Below, one piece after another: positions 1 to 5,343 of a stretch of DNA of 11,830 nt (position 1 is its first letter; every line of letters begins with the position of its first letter). Under the pieces are notes generated by a model. The model did no database searches, was not told the origin of the DNA, and worked only from the letters and a program-made list of their open reading frames with translations. Position numbers and translations under genes: made by a program. Source of the DNA: an uncultured Oscillospiraceae bacterium (GTDB lineage: Bacteria > Bacillota > Clostridia > Oscillospirales > Oscillospiraceae); NCBI GenBank assembly GCA_905233785.1, contig CAJOCV010000042.1, positions 1 to 11,830 of the forward strand, read 5' to 3'.

Positions 1-711
1 GACTATTTGACGGAAAATGAACTGCTATTTGAGATACTTACCACATACGGCGTATCCCCGTTTATTTGGGACGGGCGCATACGGTTCCAATTACAAGCCA
101 ACGGCGAACATTCTACCTACAGAATTCACGATCTGGCTTTTGCCTGCTATCACGGATATGTTTCGTCCTATGAGACTTGGAGAGATGAAATGCAATCTTT
201 CCTTGACTGGAAACGCTTTAACGGATTTCAGATCGACCACGCGGACAGCAACGGGCATAACAACACCGCTTATAATCTATCCCTTATGCCGGGGACGCTT
301 AACGGGACAAAGCACGATATAGTTTCAAGATTCAAAGCACCTGTCCGTTTATCTACTGCATATGTTGATGGGGAATATAGGATCGGCATTATCTGGGGCA
401 CAGTACGCACGAGCGCCGGAAGCGGGCTGGCCGCGCTCTACCTTGTCTGCCTTAGTGCGGAAGACTATGTTGACTGCCTGCGCTCTTTAGCACTGATAGA
501 CCCAGAATGGTATAGGCCACTGAAAGCAGAGGGCAAGTGGACAAACGGTAATAATTCATACGTCTATTCTGATATTGGACAGTCTATCGCGGCTCAAATG
601 GAATTGGTGCATCTGAGCGGCGAGGTTTTCAACCACTATGTTTCTGGGTGCCTGAGCGGAGCGCTGACATTAAAGAGCGTTTCAACGCTGATTGTCGCTG
701 AATCCCCATAA
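1..711 (+). CDS. HNH endonuclease-like protein, 5' end cut by window edge
   Basis: The reading frame is open from base 1, so the true start probably lies upstream. A TTG at 7-9 is the only start-like codon near the edge and no ribosome site can be seen. The visible part is 236 residues. At bases about 223-300 it reads QIDHADSNGHNNTAYNLS followed by LNGTKH. This matches the layout of HNH-type nucleases: an Asp-His pair, then H-N-N, then N-L-S and a later N-x-x-K. The family nicks or cuts DNA using a single metal ion. The C-terminal half (about bases 340-700) matches nothing I recognise. The gene shares a strand with the downstream integrase and the same AT-rich composition, so it is probably cargo or a processing function of the integrative element. 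Family assignment is moderate; cellular role is unknown. Confidence 0.6.
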   Translation, partial: DYLTENELLFEILTTYGVSPFIWDGRIRFQLQANGEHSTYRIHDLAFACYHGYVSSYETWRDEMQSFLDWKRFNGFQIDHADSNGHNNTAYNLSLMPGTLNGTKHDIVSRFKAPVRLSTAYVDGEYRIGIIWGTVRTSAGSGLAALYLVCLSAEDYVDCLRSLALIDPEWYRPLKAEGKWTNGNNSYVYSDIGQSIAAQMELVHLSGEVFNHYVSGCLSGALTLKSVSTLIVAESP

Positions 712-1051
712 CAAAGGGAACAATTCTATTTAATTATTTAAGTTTACATAATGCTGTCAATTATAATTTTTCTCTTCCAAAAGTCCAGCAACCATGCGGT
801 TTCCCGGCTTTGTCAGAGCGCGATTATTCATGCTGAAACAGGCGTTGTTATGCGGTTATTGAAACGGATAATTCAAGCAGAATGTGCACAAAGGATCGTA
901 AAGCCCATAACCGCACGATTATCGTAGTGTTTATTTCTGCGTCCGTATCTGTCAGCTTTTTTGCTTGGATTCTTGACATTTTACTTCAAATGTGAACGGA
1001 GGGATTCTTATATTTCAACTATAACAATCGAATGGCCTGATGGCGCACAGC
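712..1051. other. AT-rich gene-free gap inside the mobile element
   Basis: No convincing gene is seen here. The frame upstream of the integrase ATG is open back to a TTG at 961, but that start has no ribosome site. A GGAGGG at 998-1003 is not followed by any ATG, GTG or TTG at a useful distance, so no excisionase-like small gene is supported. A 9-base inverted repeat (tgcggttat at 851-859, ataaccgca at 907-915) is present but is separated by 47 bases and may be chance. No hairpin terminator follows the HNH-like gene. Confidence 0.6.
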
Positions 1052-1080
1052 TTGAAAAAGTCCGTTTTTTGGACTATACT
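1052..1080 (+). promoter_or_regulatory. sigma-A-type promoter of the integrase
   Basis: TTGAAA at 1052-1057 and TATACT at 1075-1080 are separated by exactly 17 bases, close to the vegetative consensus. Transcription would begin near 1087, giving a leader of about 40 bases that holds the palindrome at 1092-1110 and the ribosome site at 1110-1116. Confidence 0.75.
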
Positions 1081-1091
1081 GAGTGTGGTAA

Positions 1092-1135
1092 TTCGACTTG
1101 CCAAGTCGAAGGAGGTAAAGGAAAAATGGCAAGTC
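1092..1135 (+). promoter_or_regulatory. palindrome and alternative hairpins over the integrase ribosome site
   Basis: TTCGACTTG (1092-1100) and CAAGTCGAA (1102-1110) form a perfect 9+9 palindrome around one base. It ends directly against the GGAGG ribosome site at 1111-1115. The same left arm, GACTTGCC (1095-1102), is also an exact complement of GGCAAGTC (1128-1135), which includes the last base of the start codon. The two pairings exclude each other; the second loops out the ribosome site and seals the start codon. As DNA the palindrome could equally be an operator just downstream of the transcription start. Pairing is seen directly; function is inferred. Confidence 0.5.
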
Positions 1136-2283
1136 AAAAGATAACAGCTTCCCTTGTTGATGATCGTGGAACTTGGACGGTCAAAGGGCGGGTGTATGAT
1201 CCAGCGACCGGAAAGATGAAGCAGCGAGCTAAGAGCACAGGATTCAAGGTGAAAGACAGCACAAAGCGCAAGGCCGAGGCTATGATGAAGAATATTATTT
1301 CAGATTGGCAGGCAGAGGCAAACGGGGTGCAAAAGACCTTGTCACCGCCATTCTCTGTGTATGTTCAAAAATTCGTTGATCGAAAGCGCACATTACGAAA
1401 AAAGGAAAACACGCTCAAATCTTATCAAGACTACATAGACCTGCATATTGGGCCGAAGCTGGGTTCCATTCCCATACAGGAAATAGCGCTGCAAGACATA
1501 GAGGGATTTTATACGGAGTATCTGAAAACGCACACGGTTAACAGTGCCCGAAAGGTGAACTGCGTTATCAGCGGCGCTTTTCGTGAAGCTATCCGGGACG
1601 GGGTTATACAGGTCAATCTTGCAGACGCGAACCATCTGGAATTTCCAAAAGCAAAGAAGTTTGAGGGCGGGGCTGCATATACAAGCAAAGAGGTTGCCTT
1701 ACTCATGGAGGCGGCAAAGAACGCCGGTGAGCCGATCCACGCAGCGATTATGCTTGGAGTCTGCTACGGTCTGCGCCGTAGTGAAGTCTGCGGGTTGCGC
1801 TGGAAAGATATTGACTTTGAGAGGGAAACGCTGACGGTCTGTAACACAGTTGTTTGCAACGGTGACTTGTGGATCGAGGAAGAGGATACAAAGACTGTAA
1901 GGAGCCATAGGACAATAGACCTTTTCCCGAACACGATTCCATATCTGAAAGAACTGAAACGGCAGCAAGAAGAGGCGGGGTTGACGCCGGATAAGGTTTG
2001 TGTCTGGCCTGATGGGGAACAGGTACGCCCTGACTATATCACACGCAAGACAAAACAGCTCATGGAAAAGAGCGGGTTGCGCGTGATACGCTTCCACGAT
2101 CTGCGGCATACGGCAGCTTCCTTGTTAGCGCCAATCGTCAGCCCACAGCAGTTGCAAAGGTTCATGGGGCATGAGGATATCAGCACGACCTATGGAACCT
2201 ATGCCCATTTAATGGACAAAGAACGCAAAGCGACCTCTACGGCTATGCACAGTGTCTTGGAAAAGGCCGGAGTTTTGTTCTGA
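1126..2283 (+). CDS. int: tyrosine recombinase / site-specific integrase
   Basis: This 385-residue integrase would catalyse insertion and excision of the element on its left. Residues about 10-60 (GRVYDPATGK onward) look like an arm-type DNA-binding domain. Residues about 75-175 form the SAM-like core-binding domain. The rest is the catalytic domain, with the expected residues: Arg217 in YGLRRSE, Lys256 in EDTKT, His324 and Arg327 in HDLRHT, His349 in MGHED, and nucleophile Tyr359 in TYAHL. The ATG at 1126 is chosen because AGGAGGT lies 9 bases upstream and a good promoter sits at 1052-1080; the longer in-frame extension from TTG 961 would run through that promoter. Length is normal for Firmicutes ICE and prophage integrases. 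The gene points at the 3' end of a tRNA-Pro gene about 100 bases away, the usual layout for a tRNA-targeting element. No excisionase is seen nearby. Confidence 0.93.
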   Translation: MASQKITASLVDDRGTWTVKGRVYDPATGKMKQRAKSTGFKVKDSTKRKAEAMMKNIISDWQAEANGVQKTLSPPFSVYVQKFVDRKRTLRKKENTLKSYQDYIDLHIGPKLGSIPIQEIALQDIEGFYTEYLKTHTVNSARKVNCVISGAFREAIRDGVIQVNLADANHLEFPKAKKFEGGAAYTSKEVALLMEAAKNAGEPIHAAIMLGVCYGLRRSEVCGLRWKDIDFERETLTVCNTVVCNGDLWIEEEDTKTVRSHRTIDLFPNTIPYLKELKRQQEEAGLTPDKVCVWPDGEQVRPDYITRKTKQLMEKSGLRVIRFHDLRHTAASLLAPIVSPQQLQRFMGHEDISTTYGTYAHLMDKERKATSTAMHSVLEKAGVLF

Positions 2284-2297
2284 AAACTTGTTCTGAA

Positions 2298-2323
2298 CGC
2301 GCTTGAATGGATAATACAAGAGG
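2298..2323 (+). repeat. partial copy of the tRNA-Pro anticodon arm, opposite strand to the tRNA
   Basis: CGCGCTTGAATGG (2298-2310) is identical to the minus-strand tRNA sequence covering the D-stem end, anticodon stem and start of the loop (plus coordinates 2439-2427). After six unrelated bases, CAAGAGG (2317-2323) matches the tRNA again (2422-2416), where the gap is four bases. Thus 20 bases in two blocks match in the same order. The copy lies in the 3' flank of the integrase and is inverted relative to the tRNA gene. It may be an integrase core-type binding site or a recombination scar. Confidence 0.7.
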
Positions 2324-2340
2324 GACTTTTTGCTTGGAAA

Positions 2341-2378
2341 CAAAAGAAAAAAGCTCTGAAATCTTTCGATCTCAGAAC
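2341..2378 (-). terminator. rho-independent terminator of tRNA-Pro
   Basis: On the minus strand an 11-pair stem (2378-2368 with 2363-2353, including two G-U pairs) closes a GAAA tetraloop (2367-2364) and is followed by TTTTTTCTTTTG. It begins 8 bases after the tRNA CCA end. On the plus strand the stem has two C-A mismatches but is followed by five Ts, so it may also weakly end integrase transcription. Confidence 0.85.
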
Positions 2379-2440
2379 TTTTTCTTGGTCCGAGTGACTG
2401 GATTTGAACCAGCGGCCTCTTGAACCCCATTCAAGCGCGC
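2353..2440. other. likely attachment-site junction of the integrative element
   Basis: The integrase, the AT-rich composition to the left and an intact tRNA whose 3' end faces the element place the recombined att site in this interval, most likely within the tRNA 3' half or anticodon arm. The matching direct repeat at the other end of the element is outside the window, so the exact core cannot be defined here. This is inference from gene layout. Confidence 0.4.
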
Positions 2441-2461
2441 TACCATCTGCGCTACACCCGG
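2386..2461 (-). tRNA. tRNA-Pro (anticodon GGG)
   Basis: The reverse complement folds as a complete 76-base tRNA with encoded CCA. The acceptor stem is CCGGGTG with CACTCGG. The D arm is GCGC...GCGC with GG in the loop. The anticodon stem is CTTGA/TCAAG with loop ATGGGGT, giving anticodon GGG, which reads proline codons CCC and CCU. The T stem is GCTGG/CCAGT with loop TTCAAAT. The C1-G72 pair and A73 are the known bacterial tRNA-Pro identity bases. CCC is common in the neighbouring chromosomal genes. The 3' end faces the integrase gene, so this gene is the likely attachment target, with its 3' part restored by element DNA. Confidence 0.96.
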
Positions 2462-2545
2462 TCATGCTCAGAAGCGTCCGCGGGAGACGAAATCACCGCG
2501 CTGCTTCTGTATATAATCCAAAGCCCTTGGCCTTGGCGCTTGATT

Positions 2546-2574
2546 ATAGTAGCACAAACTCTCTCAAAGGTCAA
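2546..2574 (-). promoter_or_regulatory. promoter of tRNA-Pro
   Basis: On the minus strand TTGACC (2574-2569) is followed after 17 bases by TACTAT (2551-2546). A perfect TATAAT overlaps it three bases further on (2548-2543) but at a 20-base spacing. Transcription would start roughly 75 bases before the mature tRNA end. TATAATC at 2512-2518 and GATTATA at 2542-2548 are inverted copies that may pair in the precursor leader. Confidence 0.65.
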
Positions 2575-2621
2575 GCATTATTTTTCTTTTCTGAGATTTT
2601 TTCTTTTTTGAGAATTTACGG

Positions 2622-2661
2622 CTATGTCTCTGCGTCACATTCCGCGGACGCGGAGACATAG
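2622..2661. repeat. 15-base inverted repeat upstream of mazF
   Basis: CTATGTCTCTGCGTC (2622-2636) pairs with GACGCGGAGACATAG (2647-2661) over 15 positions with one G-U pair and a 10-base loop. No T tract follows on either strand, so it does not look like an ordinary terminator. The rest of 2462-2761 has no convincing gene: a pyrimidine-rich tract lies at 2581-2610 and no antitoxin gene is visible. Confidence 0.6.
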
Positions 2662-2761
2662 TAACAGAATAAAATCCACCCTTCCGTGGGACAATAGCAT
2701 TACACCCACCGGCCTACATATACTGGTTTGGGCGATTCTTTTCCCCGGAGTGTGAATTACC

Positions 2762-3109
2762 ATGGTCAAACGTGGAGATATTTATTTTGCCGACCTCAGC
2801 CCGGTTGTCGGCAGTGAGCAGGGCGGAATGCGCCCGGTGCTGATCGTGCAGAACGACACCGGCAATCGCCATAGCCCCACCGTGATCGCCGCGGCGATCA
2901 CCAGCCAGACCGGCAAGGCGCGGCTGCCCACCCATATCCGTCTGTCAAGTCAATCGACGGGTCTCAACCGCGACAGCATCATTCTGCTTGAGCAGATACG
3001 AACCCTGGATAAGTCCCGGCTGCGCCAGTGTATGGGGCGGCTTGATGAAAAAACCATGAGCGCTGTGGATAACGCGCTCGCGGTCAGTATGGGGCTGCCA
3101 ACCGAATAA
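2762..3109 (+). CDS. mazF: MazF/NdoA-type endoribonuclease toxin
   Basis: This 115-residue protein reads throughout like the Bacillus subtilis toxin NdoA (EndoA), which cuts single-stranded RNA at short specific sequences (UACAU in B. subtilis). Visible family marks are VKRGDIYFADLSPVVGSEQG at residues 2-21, GGMRPV with the catalytic-type Arg24, AAITSQ with Thr47, LPTHI, and SIILLEQIRTLDKSRL. Length is normal. A GGAG at 2747-2750 lies 11 bases before the ATG. In Bacillus the antitoxin gene (ndoAI) sits directly upstream; here the upstream 300 bases hold only the tRNA promoter and an inverted repeat. The next gene downstream does not resemble an antitoxin and lies beyond a terminator. So this is an orphan toxin gene here, or its partner is encoded elsewhere. 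Key residues are intact, so it is probably active. Confidence 0.93.
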   Translation: MVKRGDIYFADLSPVVGSEQGGMRPVLIVQNDTGNRHSPTVIAAAITSQTGKARLPTHIRLSSQSTGLNRDSIILLEQIRTLDKSRLRQCMGRLDEKTMSAVDNALAVSMGLPTE

Positions 3110-3114
3110 TCTGT

Positions 3115-3150
3115 AGTCCCCCGCTCATACGCTGAGCCGGGGGACTTTTT
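3115..3150 (+). terminator. strong rho-independent terminator after mazF
   Basis: AGTCCCCC (3115-3122) pairs with GGGGGACT (3139-3146), and GCTCA (3123-3127) continues the stem with TGAGC (3133-3137) around a single bulged C, closing a five-base loop. Five Ts (3146-3150) follow. The T run touches the ATG of the next gene at 3151. Confidence 0.85.
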
Positions 3151-3567
3151 ATGGACTATCCGATTTTTGAAAACGCCATAGAGATCGGGCGGCTATATGC
3201 CCGGCAGGAGGGACTTTACACCGTGCTCGAAGCGTCGCTGCCCGGGCGAAGGGCGCTCACACGCCTCTATCTTCTCGGCGAGACGGGCTGGCGCGCCCTT
3301 GGTGTGATGGAGCCGTACAGCGGCGGATGCCGCCTGATCCGGCGTCTGAGCAGGAGTGAGCTGCCGGGCGTCATCCGATATGCCTCGACCGCGCCGCAAG
3401 AGAGCCCCGCGCCTGCGCCTGAGGCCGGCTGGGTTGAGCGCGCAAACGGCGTTCTATGGGATCAGCGCCGCGGGCTCATCGCCTTTCCGGCGCAGCTCCG
3501 GCAGCGAACAGCCTCTGTGAGAATCACGCGCATCCGCGGGAAAGAATACATTGTTTTTCACTGGTAG
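3151..3567 (+). CDS. hypothetical protein, 138 residues
   Basis: I do not recognise this protein. It is basic and Arg-rich, without a signal peptide or membrane segment. Residues 1-85 form one block with many charged and aromatic residues. Residues about 86-97 are a Pro/Ala-rich linker (ESPAPAPEAG). Residues 98-138 form a second block ending KEYIVFHW, which looks like a beta-rich unit. The ATG at 3151 is the first start after an in-frame stop at 3133. Its only ribosome-site candidate is the G run at 3139-3143, which is buried in the terminator stem. Codon use and GC content match the chromosomal neighbours and the frame is long and clean, so the gene is probably real. It ends just before the pdp ribosome site and the pdp promoter overlaps its 3' end. 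No link to the MazF toxin is shown. Confidence 0.72.
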   Translation: MDYPIFENAIEIGRLYARQEGLYTVLEASLPGRRALTRLYLLGETGWRALGVMEPYSGGCRLIRRLSRSELPGVIRYASTAPQESPAPAPEAGWVERANGVLWDQRRGLIAFPAQLRQRTASVRITRIRGKEYIVFHW

Positions 3568-3579
3568 TTACGCTATAAT
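3551..3579 (+). promoter_or_regulatory. promoter of pdp
   Basis: TTGTTT at 3551-3556 and a perfect TATAAT at 3574-3579 are 17 bases apart. The -35 lies inside the last codons of the preceding gene and transcription would start near 3586, leaving a short leader with the ribosome site at 3596-3603. Confidence 0.72.
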
Positions 3580-3611
3580 ATACCAAAGAGACAAAAGGAA
3601 GGGTGATACTC

Positions 3612-4916
3612 ATGCAAATGACCGATTTATTGGCAAAAAAACGTGACGGTGCCAGCCTGAGCACGGAGGAGATCCAGTTTATGATCCGGGGCTATACCTC
3701 GGGCGAGATCCCGGACTATCAAATGTCGGCCATGTGCATGGCGATCCTGCTGCGCGGCATGGACGAACGGGAAACCCTGGACATGACCATGGCGATGATG
3801 CACTCCGGCGAGACGATGGATCTGCGTCCCATTCGGGGCGTCAAGGCGGACAAGCACTCAACCGGCGGCGTCGGTGATAAGACCAGCCTGATCCTCTGCC
3901 CGATGGTGGCGGCGGCAGGGCTCAAAATCGCCAAGCTGTCCGGCCGCGGGCTGGGGCACACCGGCGGCACCATCGACAAGCTGGAGAGCTTTCCGGGCTT
4001 CACCACCGCGCTCGATGAGCAGCAGTTTTTCCAAAATGTAAACAACGTCGGCATTGCCATCATCGGGCAAACCGCCGATCTTGTTCCGGCGGACAAGAAG
4101 CTCTACGCGCTGCGGGATGTGACAGGCACCGTGCCCTCCATTCCGCTCATCGTGTCCTCCATCATGTCCAAGAAGCTTGCCGGCGGGTCAGACGTGATCG
4201 TGCTGGATGTCAAGTGCGGCGACGGCGCCTTTATGAAGACCGAGCAGGAGGCCGAGACCCTGGCTCGCGGCCTGACGCGTGTCGGGCGGCTTGCCGGGCG
4301 CAAATGCGCGGCGGTCATCACGGATATGGAGCAGCCCCTGGGTTACGCGGTGGGCAACGCCGTGGAGGTGCGGGAAGCCCTCTCTGTGCTGCGCGGAGAG
4401 CAAAGGGGCGAGCTGCTGGAGCTCTGCCTGACGCTGGGCGCCTGTATGATGGTAGAGGCCGGCGTGGTCTGGAGCATGGAGGAAGCCAAGTTCGAGCTGC
4501 TCCGTACCATTGAAGACGGCAGCGCGCTGAAAAAGCTTGCCGAGATGGTCGCCGCCCAGGGCGGGGACGCCTCGGCGGTCTATGACCCCAGCCTGCTGCC
4601 CCAGGCGGCGGTGACGCTGGAGGTGCCGAGTGAAAATGCCGGCTATGTCAGGCGCATCCATGCCGAGCAGGTGGGGCTCATTTCCATGCATCTGGGCGGC
4701 GGCCGCGTCACGAAGGACAGCGAGATCGACCTCTCCGTGGGCGTGGTGCTGCATAAAAAGGTGGGCGACACTGTGCGCGCGGGCGAGAGCCTCGGCACAA
4801 TCTTCGCATCGAGCGCGGACAAGGCGCAGGAAGCCGCCGGGATGCTGCTGGATTGCTTTGAGCTCTCCGATGAGCCCGTTTCCCGGCGAAAGCTCATCCG
4901 GCAGATCATACGATGA
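3612..4916 (+). CDS. pdp: pyrimidine-nucleoside phosphorylase
   Basis: The enzyme splits uridine, deoxyuridine or thymidine with phosphate into base and (deoxy)ribose-1-phosphate in the cytoplasm, for pyrimidine salvage. The 434-residue length matches the family (Bacillus Pdp 433). Seen in order: an N-terminal helical domain; the phosphate-binding KADKHSTGGVGDK at residues 78-90; the thymidine/pyrimidine phosphorylase signature SGRGLGHTGGTIDKLE at 110-125; and substrate-binding Arg168 in YALRDVTGTV with Ser183 and Lys187 in SSIMSKK. The C-terminal domain contains GGGRVTKDSEIDLSVGV. The ATG at 3612 is preferred over the GTG at 3603 because the ribosome site GGAAGGGTGAT overlaps that GTG and because MQMTDLLAKK aligns with the usual start (MRMVDIIIKK). 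It has its own promoter at 3551-3579. No other nucleoside-salvage gene is adjacent in the window. Confidence 0.97.
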   Translation: MQMTDLLAKKRDGASLSTEEIQFMIRGYTSGEIPDYQMSAMCMAILLRGMDERETLDMTMAMMHSGETMDLRPIRGVKADKHSTGGVGDKTSLILCPMVAAAGLKIAKLSGRGLGHTGGTIDKLESFPGFTTALDEQQFFQNVNNVGIAIIGQTADLVPADKKLYALRDVTGTVPSIPLIVSSIMSKKLAGGSDVIVLDVKCGDGAFMKTEQEAETLARGLTRVGRLAGRKCAAVITDMEQPLGYAVGNAVEVREALSVLRGEQRGELLELCLTLGACMMVEAGVVWSMEEAKFELLRTIEDGSALKKLAEMVAAQGGDASAVYDPSLLPQAAVTLEVPSENAGYVRRIHAEQVGLISMHLGGGRVTKDSEIDLSVGVVLHKKVGDTVRAGESLGTIFASSADKAQEAAGMLLDCFELSDEPVSRRKLIRQIIR

Positions 4917-4922
4917 AAAACC

Positions 4923-4956
4923 GGGGCTGTGAAGAACATCGTTTTTTCACAGCCCC
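4923..4956. repeat. GGGGCTGTGAA hairpin after pdp, copy 1 of a recurring element
   Basis: GGGGCTGTGAA (4923-4933) pairs perfectly with TTCACAGCCCC (4946-4956) over 11 bases with a T-rich 12-base loop. On the minus strand it is followed by GGTTTTTC, so it can act as a terminator there; on the plus strand no T run follows. It is the only stem directly after pdp and may still slow or end that transcript. Bases 4939-4956 are identical to 10234-10251. Confidence 0.7.
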
Positions 4957-5181
4957 CTGCCTCTCAGCGAAACGCTGATGCAATCGCCTGCGGCGCCTCC
5001 CGGAAAATTTGCGCCCTGCCGCAAGCGGTATGCAGAGCTTCTAAATGCGAAACGCAGGGAACGCCGGACAGAAAACCGGATAGACACATGGGCGACATCG
5101 GCCGCCGACACGGCAATCCGTTTCGCCCCGAAGAGGGCGCACGGAAAACAGACAAAGCAATAGAAAAGTCCGTTCTCACAG
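4957..5181. other. gene-free stretch between pdp and the EF-G-like gene
   Basis: Only short structure is seen here, such as the small hairpin TCAGCG-aaa-CGCTGA at 4964-4978. Open frames exist on both strands but lack ribosome sites and read like low-complexity GC-rich translation, so none is supported as a gene. Confidence 0.55.
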
Positions 5182-5211
5182 TTGACACGAGCCGCCCCTT
5201 TCGTGTATAAT
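5182..5211 (+). promoter_or_regulatory. consensus sigma-A promoter of the EF-G-like gene
   Basis: A perfect TTGACA at 5182-5187 and a perfect TATAAT at 5206-5211 are 18 bases apart. This is the strongest promoter in the window and fits the strongly biased codons of the gene it drives. Transcription should start near 5218, giving a leader of about 126 bases. Confidence 0.85.
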
Positions 5212-5220
5212 TATTTGAAC

Positions 5221-5313
5221 ATGCTTTATGCTTTTTTATTACTCCGGCAATTCGATGGCTGTAAACCGACAGTGCGTACAGCCGGAGTAATAACGCGATG
5301 GAATTTCAAATAG
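5221..5313 (+). CDS. possible 30-codon leader ORF (near-leaderless)
   Basis: An ATG at 5221, only about three bases after the predicted transcription start, opens a 30-codon frame ending with TAG at 5311-5313. It begins MLYAFLLLRQFDGCK and spans the whole leader hairpin. There is no room for a ribosome site, so it would have to be translated as a nearly leaderless message. The frame may be chance. Confidence 0.2.
   Translation: MLYAFLLLRQFDGCKPTVRTAGVITRWNFK
5236..5293 (+). promoter_or_regulatory. structured leader of the EF-G-like gene
   Basis: TTATTACTCCGGC (5236-5248) pairs perfectly with GCCGGAGTAATAA (5281-5293), a 13-pair stem in the 5' leader. Inside it GGCTGTA (5257-5263) is complementary to TACAGCC (5277-5283), which overlaps the right arm, so a second fold competes with the first. 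No T run follows, so it is not a terminator. It resembles no riboswitch class I know. Confidence 0.55.
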
Positions 5314-5343
5314 CCAATATACTTGACAGAGAGGAAGCAACAC

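Noticed and set aside
961..1125. N-terminal extension of the integrase from TTG 961
   Set aside because: It has no ribosome site and runs through the near-consensus promoter at 1052-1080; ATG 1126 has a perfect ribosome site.
2404..2661. Frames crossing the tRNA gene, considered as a possible antitoxin for MazF
   Set aside because: They run through the tRNA gene and its promoter, have no ribosome site and show no antitoxin-like DNA-binding fold.
3603..3611. GTG 3603 as the start of pdp
   Set aside because: It overlaps the ribosome site; ATG 3612 gives the usual N terminus of the family.
4929..5210. 93-residue plus-strand frame after pdp
   Set aside because: Its GTG start lies inside a hairpin arm, no ribosome site precedes it, and the sequence looks like translated non-coding GC-rich DNA.
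5323..5343. TTG 5323 as the start of the EF-G-like gene
   Set aside because: The ribosome site GAGGAAG lies downstream of it and serves ATG 5344.
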